Assembly (NCBI RefSeq): GCF_032854445.1
Contig: NC_088300.1
Location: forward strand, 25,527,608-25,587,607
Reading direction: 5' to 3'
DNA from: Liolophura sinensis
Lineage: Eukaryota > Mollusca > Polyplacophora > Chitonida > Chitonidae
DNA length: 60,000 nucleotides
Below, piece by piece: positions 22,001 through 34,100 of the stretch; within the stretch, counting starts at the first letter, position 1, and the number at the start of each line of letters is the position of its first letter. The translations under genes and the position numbers were made by a program. The notes under the pieces were generated by a model. The model searched no databases and was not told the origin of the DNA. It was given only the letters and a program-made list of their open reading frames with translations.

Positions 22001-24102
22001 CCCCCACCCCCCGGGCTCTGCCCGTTTTCCTCCCACCATAATGCTGGCCGCCATCGTATAAGTGAAATAAGCATATTATTGATTTGATTATATCTCGCAA
22101 TTAATCTTTCTAACCACGGTTAGGTCATACCCTAGGAGAAAATGGCAACTCGAGAACGGCTCGGACGTTTATTTTAGTCAAACTAAGCTCGCTCCATTAA
22201 GGACGGTTTTTTCTGATCCACCAATTTTGGTAACCTAAATTAGAATGCCTCCATTTATTTTAACGTTTTCGTTGGTGTAAGCGTAAAACGACAATAGCCG
22301 GCTCAGATGAATACTAATTCCCGTCGTGACAGGTGCAGATTTGCGCCGCCCTGTAAGGGAAACAAAGGTTACTGATCGACGTGTAAAAGCCATGCAAAGA
22401 GCTATAAAGTTACCGGAATTGAACTTACTCCTCGTGGCTCTCAGGCGATTGGACGGCAAGCGTCTAAACCAATCGGTCATATCACTGCATATATGTGCAC
22501 GCATTTTTAATTTTTAAACTGTGCAATGTCGGAGTAGGAACCCGGAATGCCTGCCTTAGATTAGCGATTGCTATAGCGAGCTCAGTGTATTACTGCATTT
22601 CACCTAAAGTTTACCATTATTCAGGTGATACAATTTGTTTATAAATAGGGCCCCTTGAGGGCTTTTTTATGAAGTTTAATTCCCTTTCAAACAAACAAAA
22701 GTGTTATCATTTAAATGATATAATTGTAATTTCTTCATATGCCTCTGAAAGTCCATTTTTATATAGGCCTACACATCATGCGTTCTAAGTACTATGGTTC
22801 TGTCTAATTAAGCACGTACCAGGCTGATTGGGTTCACCCACTGATTTCGGCATTCGTGGCCAGAATTCCTGTGTCATATCCACTCCGTCCACGCTCACAT
22901 TAAACTTGAAATGCCTGGAGGCGCTCGCCTCTGAAAGGTAGATGCTTGATCAATAATATGTAACGTCATTTTCGCATTCTGAGCACGTGCATGAGTAGTA
23001 CTCAAACTTTTTCCTAGTGTTTTACCGCATGTCTTTCTGTTGGAAGCAGTGATGGTCGTTGCTTCATATAAACTTCCATTGTACACATGCAAGAACGGTA
23101 TCATCAAGGCGTCAACACCATTGCATGCAGTTACAATAAGGACACTTTCCAAGGCGATATAGTACGGTATATACCTTATAGCCTAGTTACGGAAAGTTGT
23201 TGGGGTACAAAGCCCATTCAACTTACCATGTAGTTTATATTTACACGTATTATTTATATGAATGTGAAATGTCGGGATTTCCTTAGCGTCTCGAGGTTTA
23301 TCATATCAACCTCTCACTCGAAAAATATTTAAGGTCAATGTGTACTACCATCTGTTTTTCCAGGGATAAGATATTCTAAAAAACAGAACATTCATCCATT
23401 CAGATAAATATAACGAGAGCTTACGGGTATATTCTGTTAATGTTTGAGGGATTTGAATGTAAATATAAGGTTGTAGACATTTATGTTTTTCTTGTAGCAA
23501 GCAGTTGATTGAATTCTATCTCTCGCAATAGAGGAACTTAACCCGTTGGATTGAGACATACATTCCGACCAGTCCTTTTCGGACCGAACAGATTATTTTG
23601 TCCAATCAGGAATAAACGAAATGATGTGTCCCTATATTGTAGTTTGTTATTCTTCCCTTGTCCGCATGACGTTGTCACTTGACGTTAGTGTTTGAAACAC
23701 ATTTGTTGACGCCATCCAGAACTACAGTGATGTCACACAGAAGAGTTTAAACACTTGAACGCGAGTAATGGATGCTCTTGACACGTTCCAACATTAAAAA
23801 AAAAAATGATTCTTTCTTCCATTAAACTGTTATCTTCTTACGTTGGCCTTGAATATAAAAACTCGAATAAACCTGTACATACGCATATGTAAATAAACCC
23901 AAATGCATACATTATAACAGGCTACACCACGTTACTCATATTTCATCAGTCAGGCATGTAGGCATATTGGCTTATGGGGCCACCACGTGAGAACTGGCGA
24001 TATTGAATAAAAATTGTCTTATTTCTGTCATACATGCACTCGAACTGACTTACCAAGAAAGAGCAGGCAAATCACACGAATTACCAGGAGTGGCTTGTCC
24101 AT
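16091..24102 (-). CDS. FAM187-like immunoglobulin-domain protein (3' part missing)
   Basis: Exons on the minus strand, in order: 24102-24054, 22930-22820, 21839-21789, 21246-21138, 20687-20509, 20068-19946, then less certain 18738-18700 and 18590-18381, and 16213-16091. Phases join without a break. Exon 1 gives an ATG and a hydrophobic signal peptide (MDKPLLVIRVICLLFL). Exons 4-6 form an Ig V-type domain: LTCYYC (strand B), IWFR (strand C Trp) and EDAGAYFC (strand F). The double Cys of LTCYYC and the VPCRSS ... SCAVPC segment of the last exon resemble FAM187A. In that family a second Ig domain and a transmembrane segment follow; I find neither. Transcription would run into the 39-bp array, so the gene is truncated or continues past it. 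The middle exons are the weakest part of the model. Confidence 0.6.
16214..18380. other. Intron of FAM187-like gene, no further exon recognised
   Basis: Holds a SINE fragment near 16.4-16.5 kb, an imperfect GATATAT-rich stretch at about 17490-17540, and AT-rich sequence. I searched for the expected W/C-rich spacer exon of FAM187 and did not find it. Confidence 0.4.
16381..16545 (+). mobile_element. tRNA-SINE, 3' part
   Basis: The body from CTGCGGATGGTCG through GCCGTCGTATAAATGG ends in an (AAAT)n tail. The tRNA-like head is missing. Confidence 0.8.
19716..19872 (+). mobile_element. tRNA-SINE, decayed
   Basis: GGGGGCCTCCATGG head, GACTCAGGAGCCTCTCACC and TCAAGTCCAACTC remain. The body is shortened and the tail lost. 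Confidence 0.75.
20509..20687 (-). CDS. Ig-domain exon (strand C Trp to strand E)
   Basis: Codes for GMIWFR, then a linker with conserved spacing, then ADHTLVIKRTEPE, whose last Glu is completed by the next exon. It begins after a CTCCTCCAG acceptor and ends at a GTATCG donor. The following exon 20068-19946 supplies DAGAYFC. Together these are the C-to-F core of an Ig V/I-set fold. Confidence 0.7.
20990..21172. repeat. ~91-bp tandem duplication across an exon/intron boundary
   Basis: Two near-identical copies (about 20990-21081 and 21082-21172) start CATAACCTATTAAATGTTAT and end at TGTTCTT. Each contains, on the minus strand, the end of the Ig strand-B exon (ACCTGCTACTA) and its GTATAT donor. 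The copy nearer the exon is the one in the reading frame; the other lies in the intron as a spare donor. Confidence 0.9.
21971..22072 (+). mobile_element. tRNA-SINE, body fragment
   Basis: GCAACCTGCGGATGGTCGTG to CCACCATAATGCTGGCC and TATAAGTGAAATA, with an expanded C-tract in the middle. Head and tail absent. Confidence 0.8.
22073..22819. other. Intron sequence, nothing recognised
   Basis: Overlapping open frames occur on both strands at 22235-22517, without domain or splice support. Confidence 0.4.
22931..24053. other. First intron of FAM187-like gene
   Basis: AT-rich sequence with no repeat or exon I can name. Confidence 0.4.
24054..24102 (-). CDS. Signal-peptide exon of FAM187-like gene
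   Basis: The ATG at 24102-24100 is followed by a short basic/hydrophobic run ending at a GTAAGT donor in phase 1. The next exon (22930-22820) enters in the matching phase. A secretory leader fits an extracellular Ig protein. Confidence 0.65.
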
Positions 24103-24334
24103 TTTAAGTTAACTCTTTCACCGTTCCCTCGTCTGCAAGGTATAACGTGAAGTTTTTTTGACGTCACAAAAATTACACAACAATAGTTTCGTCATAAAGG
24201 TTACCATTTGTTAGACACGACTTTCCATCGATGTCAATGTATAGCAGATACGTCAAAAAGACTGGCTTACATAAATTGTTATACGGCTTATACGAATATG
24301 TCAGCTATATATATATTTATTTATTATTTTATTT

Positions 24335-24470
24335 GTGGAAACCCACGACCATCCGGAAATTGCGGCAAGACCTTCCCACGTACGACCAGAGAGGAAGCCA
24401 GCAAGAGCAACACTCACAGCGACCGCACTGGCGAGAGGCACCTGAGTCATTACGCTGCGCTTACCAACTG
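24335..24470 (-). mobile_element. tRNA-SINE, internal fragment
   Basis: The minus-strand reading carries the AGCGCAGCGTAATGACTCAG head portion and the CCGGATGGTCGTGGGTTTCC body. Decayed, without a tail. Confidence 0.75.
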
Positions 24471-27400
24471 CAAGACTCCAAACGAGATTATGAAACTATT
24501 CCGCACTCTCAAGCATTCTGTCGAAAACAACTGTCCTGCAAAAAATCTGGACCAGCTTTGGTGGAGAAATGACCGAAGCAAGATATTAGTGAGGGTGTGA
24601 GATTCAATGGACAACGCAAGATTAAGACGCGAGTGCGAAATTTACACCGGATTCTTGACTGAATCACGGTCTTAACTGGCATCTCGTCAGGATGCCAGGT
24701 TGCTGTCCTAATCTCGCGAAATATCGCTTTTCCTGGTTTGGAGCGAAAGTATTAAGACAGAGCGCATATGTATCCGCCAGCTTCCATGTAACCCTTTGTA
24801 TGTTTTGCACCCATTTTTGTTTCACGGTTGTTAGACTTACACTTTGGCCATACATGGCTTGGGAATAGATTTCTTCAGTTTATGCAGAGCAATATATGGT
24901 AAATGGAGACATCTTTGTTTTCAGTCATTAAAATGTGCAGACGAAAAGTTGAGAACTGTCTGACCAGTATTGTCATGACTATTTCCAGTGTAAAATCAGT
25001 GAAAAGACGGCTGGGATTGTTTTTGCCTTTGTGCAACTGTAAACAGTAAGGCTACCACGGTTTAATTTTGTCTGGACAATACCTTGAAAATTTTCATCTT
25101 GGTATGCATGTCATGATATCACGAAGAGGATAGAAGGATGGGATTGGTTTCAGCATGTGCATAAAATATTGCCACCGTGGCAATCTTCGTTTCCCAATGG
25201 TTAAACTTTAGTCGTGACAAATCTCCAGAACGTTTTGACCGATTGCATTCAAACATGGACAGTGTGCTATTCCATAATCCAATTAAATCATACTAAAATG
25301 ATACAGATATATGTACAACGTTTATTACAATCAGAGTGAAGAGTAAAATAGAGTGCAGTCATAACGTTATGGACATTAATGAATTGCCGTCATCATCAAC
25401 GAATTCAACCAACGTTTCTTCACTTTATTTCAATTTATCTGAAAAAAAAAAAATCCTTATACAATCGTGCTCAAAATGTCCAGTTGATGACCATGTATGG
25501 TGTTAATCAACAAAGACAAATGTCTTATTATTATAGCACATGGTATTACTCATTATAATTACCTTTATTATGATGATGTAAGATTACATCAGGCCTATAC
25601 AGTGTACAAAAATCATAAATGTGAAAATACGCCATTAATTCCTTTCGTTCCAAACGTCAGTTATCATACAATAAATACATATGTATGTTCATTTTGCTTA
25701 AAACTTCGAATTAAATACTTCGGTTACATGTCGTGATCGCTCTTGAATACACTTTTATTCAGGAGGATAAGACAGACTGAATAAAATTATTAAAATATGG
25801 AAGGTCTTCGTTTTTTATAAATGCAACTTTCGCAATTATTATATTAATAATTTTAAGAAATCACGTTGTTACCATTGGGCAACTTTAGGGTTTCCAAAAA
25901 CAAATCTCCGAATTTGATCATTCTATGCAGAACAATTCTCTACAAAAAAGGAAAAAAAAACAAAACTAAAAAAAAAAACAAAAAAACAAAACAAAACGAG
26001 TGAAAGCACAACGGAACGGTTCTAGAATCAGTTTTGATCTCTGTGATAAATTGACATATCACATATACACGACAAATTATGAAACACTGACCATCGTTTC
26101 ACAAACCATGTATACAATTTTACGAACTGTTATGGAATTGTTAGACTGGCGTAAACATAAGAAGATCGTTCCCAATTCCACTGCACACTCGTAACTCGTG
26201 TAGCCAGGGAATTTCCTGATGCTTACCCTCCCACAATACCATCGGGTAAATATGAGTAGCACGAGTCCAGGAATAGATACTACCTTGTTATTGTTGATAA
26301 CTGTTGATATTTCTAAATTCACAAAAACGTATTTTTAGATATTTGGAAATTATTGGATGATAATTTCTTCAAAGTTCCAAGTTCTTCAAATTCATCAAAG
26401 TGAAACATCAAATTGGATGATATAATGTAAAAGACTGCAGTAATATTTCATTTAATCACGGGTCCTTGTATAAAATTAGTAGGCCACGCTTATACCATGT
26501 TATACCCTTATTTGGCCTTAAAAAAATAAAAAAAATAAATAAAGCTTGGAAACGCTGGATCGCCCCACGCCCAACTCAACTATGCCAGATGGACTCGAAA
26601 TAAAGCATTCTGCCGCCGATTTATACACACATCTCCTCTACTGATGTTATACAGCACATTCCACCAAGGATATGTTGTGGACATGTATATTTTTCCCTAT
26701 ATACGATGGGCATTAGAACACTTCCCTTGCAAATCAAAGCCAGGTATGGGTACGGGCGATCTACTCATTTTTGACACAATGTCTTGTGCAATTAATGCTT
26801 GAAATCTTGAAATCACTGAGTGACGTGGTCAGCTCTACCAAGGAGATATTCCTCTGACCTAAAATCACTGCAAGAGTTCATTCCCTTTAGCCTGGGAAGC
26901 TGAGTGGAGCTCGGAATTACTGCATTGATTCACTCAACAAACCATTTGTCTACTAATTCACACAATGTGCACAAATAAGTATTAAATCTTCTTACATGCA
27001 TGTACAGAAAGCTTCTGAATGTGGAAGTCAATCAGCCAACGTGCGGTTGCCTTCCTTCAAATCTTTTCCTAACATCACATTCAAGGGAAAATCCTAGTTT
27101 TTAGTTGGGATACAAAAGCAGTGCAACAAAACATAAGCACTTCATTTTAAACTGTAAAATTGATGACTTTGTTTAGAGATGTTATATATGTATTTTCCTG
27201 TAGTCAGAAAAAATACATCTTGAGCAACATCCTGTTAAGTATGTAATTCGTGCGAATGGTAAAATTTAAAGGACTTTTTAAGGAATGGTTTCAACTGCAC
27301 GACGGAAATATATTCTAGAAATTCTTCCATAAAACTGAAAATGTTGTAGAGATTTCACCACACAAACTGTTGAGATCTGACTTCCATTAGACATAACATT

Positions 27401-27480
27401 CACAAATGCAACAGACTGCAAGGCAGTTTGAGTAGAATCTATTTCAAATTCCACTAGATGTAACATATGTGTATAACGTA
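24471..27480. other. Intergenic, no gene recognised
   Basis: AT-rich spacer between the FAM187-like gene and LIN9, with A-rich runs near 25950-26000 and 26520. No open frame shows splice support or a known motif. Confidence 0.45.
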
Positions 27481-27483
27481 ACA

Positions 27484-27489
27484 TTTATT
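27484..27489 (-). terminator. Candidate polyadenylation signal for LIN9
   Basis: The minus strand reads AATAAA, about 690 bases 3' of the LIN9 stop codon. It is the first such hexamer I see downstream of the stop; use is inferred. Confidence 0.35.
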
Positions 27490-28176
27490 GTTATATTCAA
27501 ATGACTCTAGTTTGAAGTTGTGGTTGTCATTAGTGGCGATGATGTCACATAAATACATCGCAACAGCAATCGTTATTATTTAAATCAGAAGATTAATGTG
27601 TAAACCTCTGGACAACTTCACGCTGTCTTCCGGAAATCACAATACAACAGAAGTGACGTTATATTCATATGACTTTCCAGTTCACAGTTGAACGTCTCGT
27701 TTTGTGGAAATTGACCTTTAGTTTGTGCTTGAGATTATTTTTACCAGAGCAGCCTACTTATTCTGTGGTAGAACCACACCATGCCCAGTGATTAACAATC
27801 ACCACTGACAATGCAGCAGTACACCGTACTGTAAATGTTCTAAAATTTGCCTCCCAAAAGAGTGCACTTTAAAAAGCAAATAAATGCTATAAAATATTAC
27901 TTTTGGTGGTGAAATGTATATTTTACCAGTAGAATGTCACTCTATTTTCCAGACATATCTCAAAACACCTTTTTAAGATCACCAGAACTCTCAGAATCCG
28001 TGAGAAAATGAGCAATTTAGTACTGGATGAAATATCGGGTCATTTACAGTCACTACCAAAAGGAGCTCCAGCCTAAAGTGCTGGATGTGAAGGTGGTTCT
28101 ATTTGCTTTGACGAAACTACAGTGTTAGTCCCCATTGCTGTCGACGGCAAGATAAGAGAAGATTCCACTGGATAGT

Positions 28177-31100
28177 TCAGACAGGAAATGTGGAAGAGAA
28201 GGCGTGGAGGTTCCCCATTCTGATTAAACCACTCTGGATATGGTTGATGTGGATCTCCACGTTGTTCTGGAAACAACTGGAAAGCAAACATTGAAAAACA
28301 AAATGTACACAGGATGTTTTACACTGACTTCTGGCCCTGGATTTCAAACAAAATTAGTTTTGCTTTAATAAGCAAGACAATAATATACATAAGTTGGGCT
28401 TGACTTCAGTTTTTTAACTCTCCCCCTCGCCCCCCCCCCCCCCCCCCCAAAAAAAAACATGTTGGGATAGATTTGACAATTTACTGAACTCAGGAAATCA
28501 GTAATAAATACAAGATATTGTTATAAACAACAACAACAACAAAATACAGGGAGTTTACTGCTTTTTCTTTCTTTCAATGTCGCCCAATATGAAATTAAAC
28601 AGATGTATGTTAATAATATTTCCACACAATGTCCTGTACTAGATACTCGCATAACCCTGGTGACCATGGACAGTCTGGTAGCAGAACCATTAAAAAGTTT
28701 CAAACCAAACCAAGCTGATTACAATGAGGGCATATGTGTATTCTGACTTGCTCAATGATTTTCGCCCAACAGCACAAGCGTAAGAAAATGAAAACACAAG
28801 CCCATGTTGGATGGCAATGAGCCAATCAGATACATCATGTAACACAAGGCAGTGTGAGGTTTTACAGCGCTAGTCTTTGTTCTGCTTCACTGACATTTGG
28901 AATTAGCCTTATACTTTTCTTTTGTACAGATGTGACAAGATACTATTAACAGCAATCACTACGTACTTACTTGATGTTGTTTGCGTCCAATGAGGCCTTG
29001 ATTTCCTTAACATTGTCTTGTACAGATTTAAACTCAAATGAGTTCACCTCATTCTCACCAATTGTCTGAAATATTCAAGGACACTTAAATTTTATTTAAA
29101 GTTTTTTAAGCATCCATATGAAAATTTTTTTTTTTTTTGTGAGGAGAGCTATCAACTTGTTTGTATGTATTTATATATTGATCTGACCGAGGTTTAATGC
29201 CACACACAATACTATTCCTATTAGTTGTTGGCAAAAGAAACTGGACAGTGCCTGGAGAAATCCATTGCCTTCAAGTTTCAGCCAAACCAACCTTCATACA
29301 TATTCATTTTCAGACTCAACCCTTGATAATTTATCACATACTTTCTCTTCACCCAAAAACGTTCAGAAAAATAATAAAACAAAGGTAATGGGCTTTGTGG
29401 ACAACTGACGTCTTCAGAGATACTAAACTAGTAGTATGATTCATTTACTTATTTGATTTGTGTTTTACGTCGTACTCGGACGGCGGCCAGCATTATAGTG
29501 GGAGGAAACCTACGACCATCCGCAGGTTGCTGACCTACCTTCCCACGTGCGGCCAGAGAGGAAACCAACATGGACTTGTAGTATGAGATCCCCTATTCTT
29601 GACTACTGTATTTCATCTAAAGTTTAACATTTTTCAAGTGCTATGTTTCGCTTGATTAATTCACCTTACAGGGCAACCTTTTTGAGAAGTCTGATTTATT
29701 ATTTATCAGAAAAAGTGTTGGTATGAAAAGTTTTGCTTCATTTAACAGCCTTTATGCGCTTCTGAAAATTATATTTTACATACTAAACTTCATGTGAAAT
29801 ACATTACTCAATTGTTTTGGTACCACCAGCTCTTACCCTAATCTGCAGCATCAAAGAAGTGAAATGCTCTATGAGGTTCAGGGCTTTCTGATTACGAGCC
29901 AGACGTTTGGGAAACACAGTCTGAAAAAAAACGCAATTAAATAACTTTACACGAAACACGGCTGCGCTGGTGTAAGACACAACTGAAACCAACTTAAGTA
30001 TCATCAAGCACTCAAATCACTAAAAACTATATCTGAAAACATTATTGGGAGATCTTTTATTCCATTAAAATGTTACAATGCTTACATAGCATTTGTCTTT
30101 GTCTACTTTTATAACAGTCCTTTTTCTTCAGGTGAAAACTTACACTGTGTATTGACATTTATCTCAACTGTGTCAACAAGGAGATATGTAGTTTTGGGGC
30201 AAATATTAGTCAGGTAGGATAAAATCGTAAATTTACCGGGCTGATCTTCTCGAGAATGCTTTGGGCTTCCTCTTCGCACTTGCGGCGTATCTCAGCTGGC
30301 TGGTCTATTGGACAGATTCCTTGATCAGGGGCCAGCTGTAATGATTAACAGACTACGATAAGCAGTGATACCATCATAATGAATTACAAAGCTTTTCACT
30401 CCTTCAGATTGTGTATATATGCCTGAGGCTTGGGGCATTATGTGGTACTTCAAATTGTAATTGGAATGGTGAAATACAATATTTCTTAAAAACACATACA
30501 GGGTTTCCCAGAAGTCGTGCACCAACCTGATTTTCATTTTTTTTCTGTGTTTCAGATTTAATAACTATTTCAAATTTTTTTTTCTCTTTCAGAGTTAATT
30601 ATGGCTAATAAACTAACAGTACAAGAAAGAGATGACTTGGTTTTTATGTTTGGAAGAGATGGGGCAATACACGGCTCTGTAGCTCAAGCATTCAGCCTCA
30701 ACCTGAATGGTGTGCAACTTCTGGGACACCTGTATAACTATCTCCTGACAATATATCTCTACAGATGGTGTCGTGCAGATTTTACTGACATATATATTTT
30801 AAAAAAAAAAGATTTCCACTCCAATGAAATTGTAATTGGAAGGGTAAAGTATAATATTTCTTAAACCACTTATAGTTTTCTTTCTTGACAATATATCTCC
30901 ATGCCCAACATTTGTATTACACTACAACCCAATTTCTGTACAAAAAAAAAATTTCCATTCCACTGAGCCTGTAACTGGGAAAGCAGTATATTCCCAAAAA
31001 CCCCAAATATCTCTTGATAATTGACTTGATGATTTCATTAATACACATTCACATCTAAAAAGAGCCCAAAGGCCACCAGTCAAAGCCTGTAGGCTACCTG

Positions 31101-34100
31101 TCAGAGCCCGAAAGCCACCATTCAGAGCTTGTAGGACACCAGTCAGAGCTAGTAGGATACCAGTCCATCCCTGGCCATGCCTCACCTCTTGACAGTAGTT
31201 TTGTACCCCCAGCAGATACTCATTGAGGTCATCATTGAGCTTCTCTAGCTCCAGCACTGTACCAGCGTACTTCCTCTGGAACTCCAGTGAGATGGGCTGC
31301 TGATGCGACTTCTGTAACACGGTCACAATAGTCACAAAAGTTAGAACAGCACAAAAAAAATCAGAACTTATTCAATCACAGTTAGCAATTTATCTACTAT
31401 ATTTCCTCAACCTTTCCACATAAGAAAGAGGAAATTTAATCCCAATTTATACACATTTTTTAACTTGATTTTGGACACAAAACTACATTGGTTGAATTGG
31501 TCATTTTCAGGGCATCACAAGAATTGTAATTTTACCATTCTACACACAATACTGCCTTCACAACATGCTTGAATAAACACCTGGCAAACATGTGAAAAGG
31601 TTGAAAAACTACACAAACAAAAAATTTAGGAAAACCAAGAATTGCAGAAAGAGCTATAAAGCATGGGACGCCTCATCAAACCTGAGTGCACTGTACATGT
31701 ACATCCGATGATTTATTCAACTGATTGGTGTTCTACGTCATACTCAAGAATATTTCACTTATACAATGCAGCCAGCATTATGGTGGGAGGATATTGGTCA
31801 GTGACTGGGGGAAAGTATATCCAATGGCCATTATTGCTGAATATTTGTCCCTATATCCACAAGTAGTAGTGTGCTGTGCTAAAAAAAAAAAACAATCAAC
31901 CTCCGTTATTGTCAAACTACGATGCTTGTACACTACTGCTTTGGGCTTTGAGCACAACTATACAGAAACAGACACATATTAAGTAACACAAAAGAGTACT
32001 AGAACACTAATTGGATTTATCTTAGGCACACATTGTACTTCGCTGTTAGTTGCGGGCTGTGTGCAAATATACATATTAAATGATGACTTTTCAAAAAACC
32101 CTGAATGTGTCTCGCAGCATACCGACAAGTATGTTTACCTCCCTCAGTAATATCAGTTAATACGGTTTATATCTACATATAAAAGAATTTGAGTTTGTTT
32201 GCTTGTTAGATTTGCTTTAATGACTTATATAGAGGTGAACATCTGACTTCCCCTATGTGATAATAGTGTTACTTCGTGCAGTTTACAAATATCACTTCTT
32301 TTTGCACAATGTTGATAGTTTACACCCCAGACACCATCATGTGGGAAAAGAAAACTTGTTTCATCCAAACTGAGTTCAGTGGTATGTCATCGTGATACAT
32401 GTACATTAAACTTTTACATTCCTACGTCATGCAACGGGACATGTCATACTTATGCAGCTGTGAAGTATCTAGGTCAACTGCAATGGCCTAAGCTTGCCTT
32501 AGATTGGTGTATAATGCAAGGCCTCTGCTGAGGAGGTGATAGAGAACGGCAGTGAAAAGCTGCATGAAATATGATGTTTTTGCTTGATTTTCTTCATTTT
32601 GTGAGGTAGAATAGAATTTAACATTTTCGTCTTGGTGTTTGTCATGTAACCCAATACCGCTGAACCTTGTTTCATACCTCATCAAATCCCTTGCATGCTG
32701 CGTGCATTCGAAGGATTTGATGAGATAAGAAACAAGGTTCACCGGTACTGGCTTACACAATAAACACTGCTACAGCGGTGTTAAATCCTTAAACATTCCC
32801 CATTTCTCACACACAAGTACTACATGTATTTTAGTTCAATAATGATGTCTACATGACATGACAAGTGATTTCCAAAAATTTGAGAACATGGGCAAATGAT
32901 AACCTTTTCTGGCTGAAAATGTTCCATTATTAAAGATGGACCAATCAGCTTTTGGAAAAATTCGGAATGGCTTTCTTTGTCCTTCACTTCTTCACTGGAC
33001 TGAATACAAGAGATTCCTGTCATGTAGATCTTAAGCACTCTGACACAGATGTACAGATGGATGAAAGTCACTCTGAGTTTGTTTATCCTTTCTTAATATT
33101 AATGATGAGTGTTGGAGTCTCCACTCTGGGAGCTCCATGAATAAAAAAAAACTCCAAAACCTCACATTGCAAGACTTTCTTACACTTCATGGTCAATTCT
33201 TAATAATAGCAAAACGTAACGAGGTTAACATAAAGAGGTCAAATACACCTGAATTACCAGTTTTTCCACCTGTGTATTCATGTCTCGTAGCTGCTTGATA
33301 CAATCCTTCTTCACAGCGAGGATTTTGGACAATCTAGTCTGTAATACAGAGATCATACTGTATAACATCACATTTTAGCATACTACTAGGAGGTCATATT
33401 ACTAGCATGCAGCTCATGCTTTTAGCATTCTAAGCATAAAATCAATACTATATTAATCACATGGTATTTAAATTGTACTATTTCATATTAAAAAATATAC
33501 AGCATGACATAACAACAAATAACACACTGCGCTGTAACATGAAAATAACGTATTATTAGACCAAAGTCATTCATCAACAATTCTGAATTTGACTGTTACT
33601 ATAATATTGTACATCTAGATACATGGACCCGATACCCTTGTATTGAGAAACAATGGGGAAGCATTTCTACTCCATAGACTCTCCTCACTTGATTTCTTGA
33701 TTTTTTGTTTTTTTCATAAAGCCCTCTACAGTGAGTGATCTCCATTTATAACAAACATACATGTGAACAGTATGAATAGATTTACAAAGAAGTTTGAAAA
33801 GTAACCCAAAGTCTACATTTTGAGAAATGTTTATATCTACAGACAGAATAGATAATTTGGAACAAGGAACTGCCACCAAAACCAGCTTGTCACAAAATAC
33901 ACATACAATGACTTACCACTAGCACTAAAAACTTGATGGGGAATCCCCCGTATGTTCCACCTTCAAGGCTCATTAGTCTCCCCTTGAATGGGGAGCCACT
34001 CAGCAATGGGTCATTATGCTACAAATATCACAGATGGTTAAAGTTTTTCTTCATTCCATCAAATCACCATACACATTCCTATCTTTATTTTTCTTTAATC

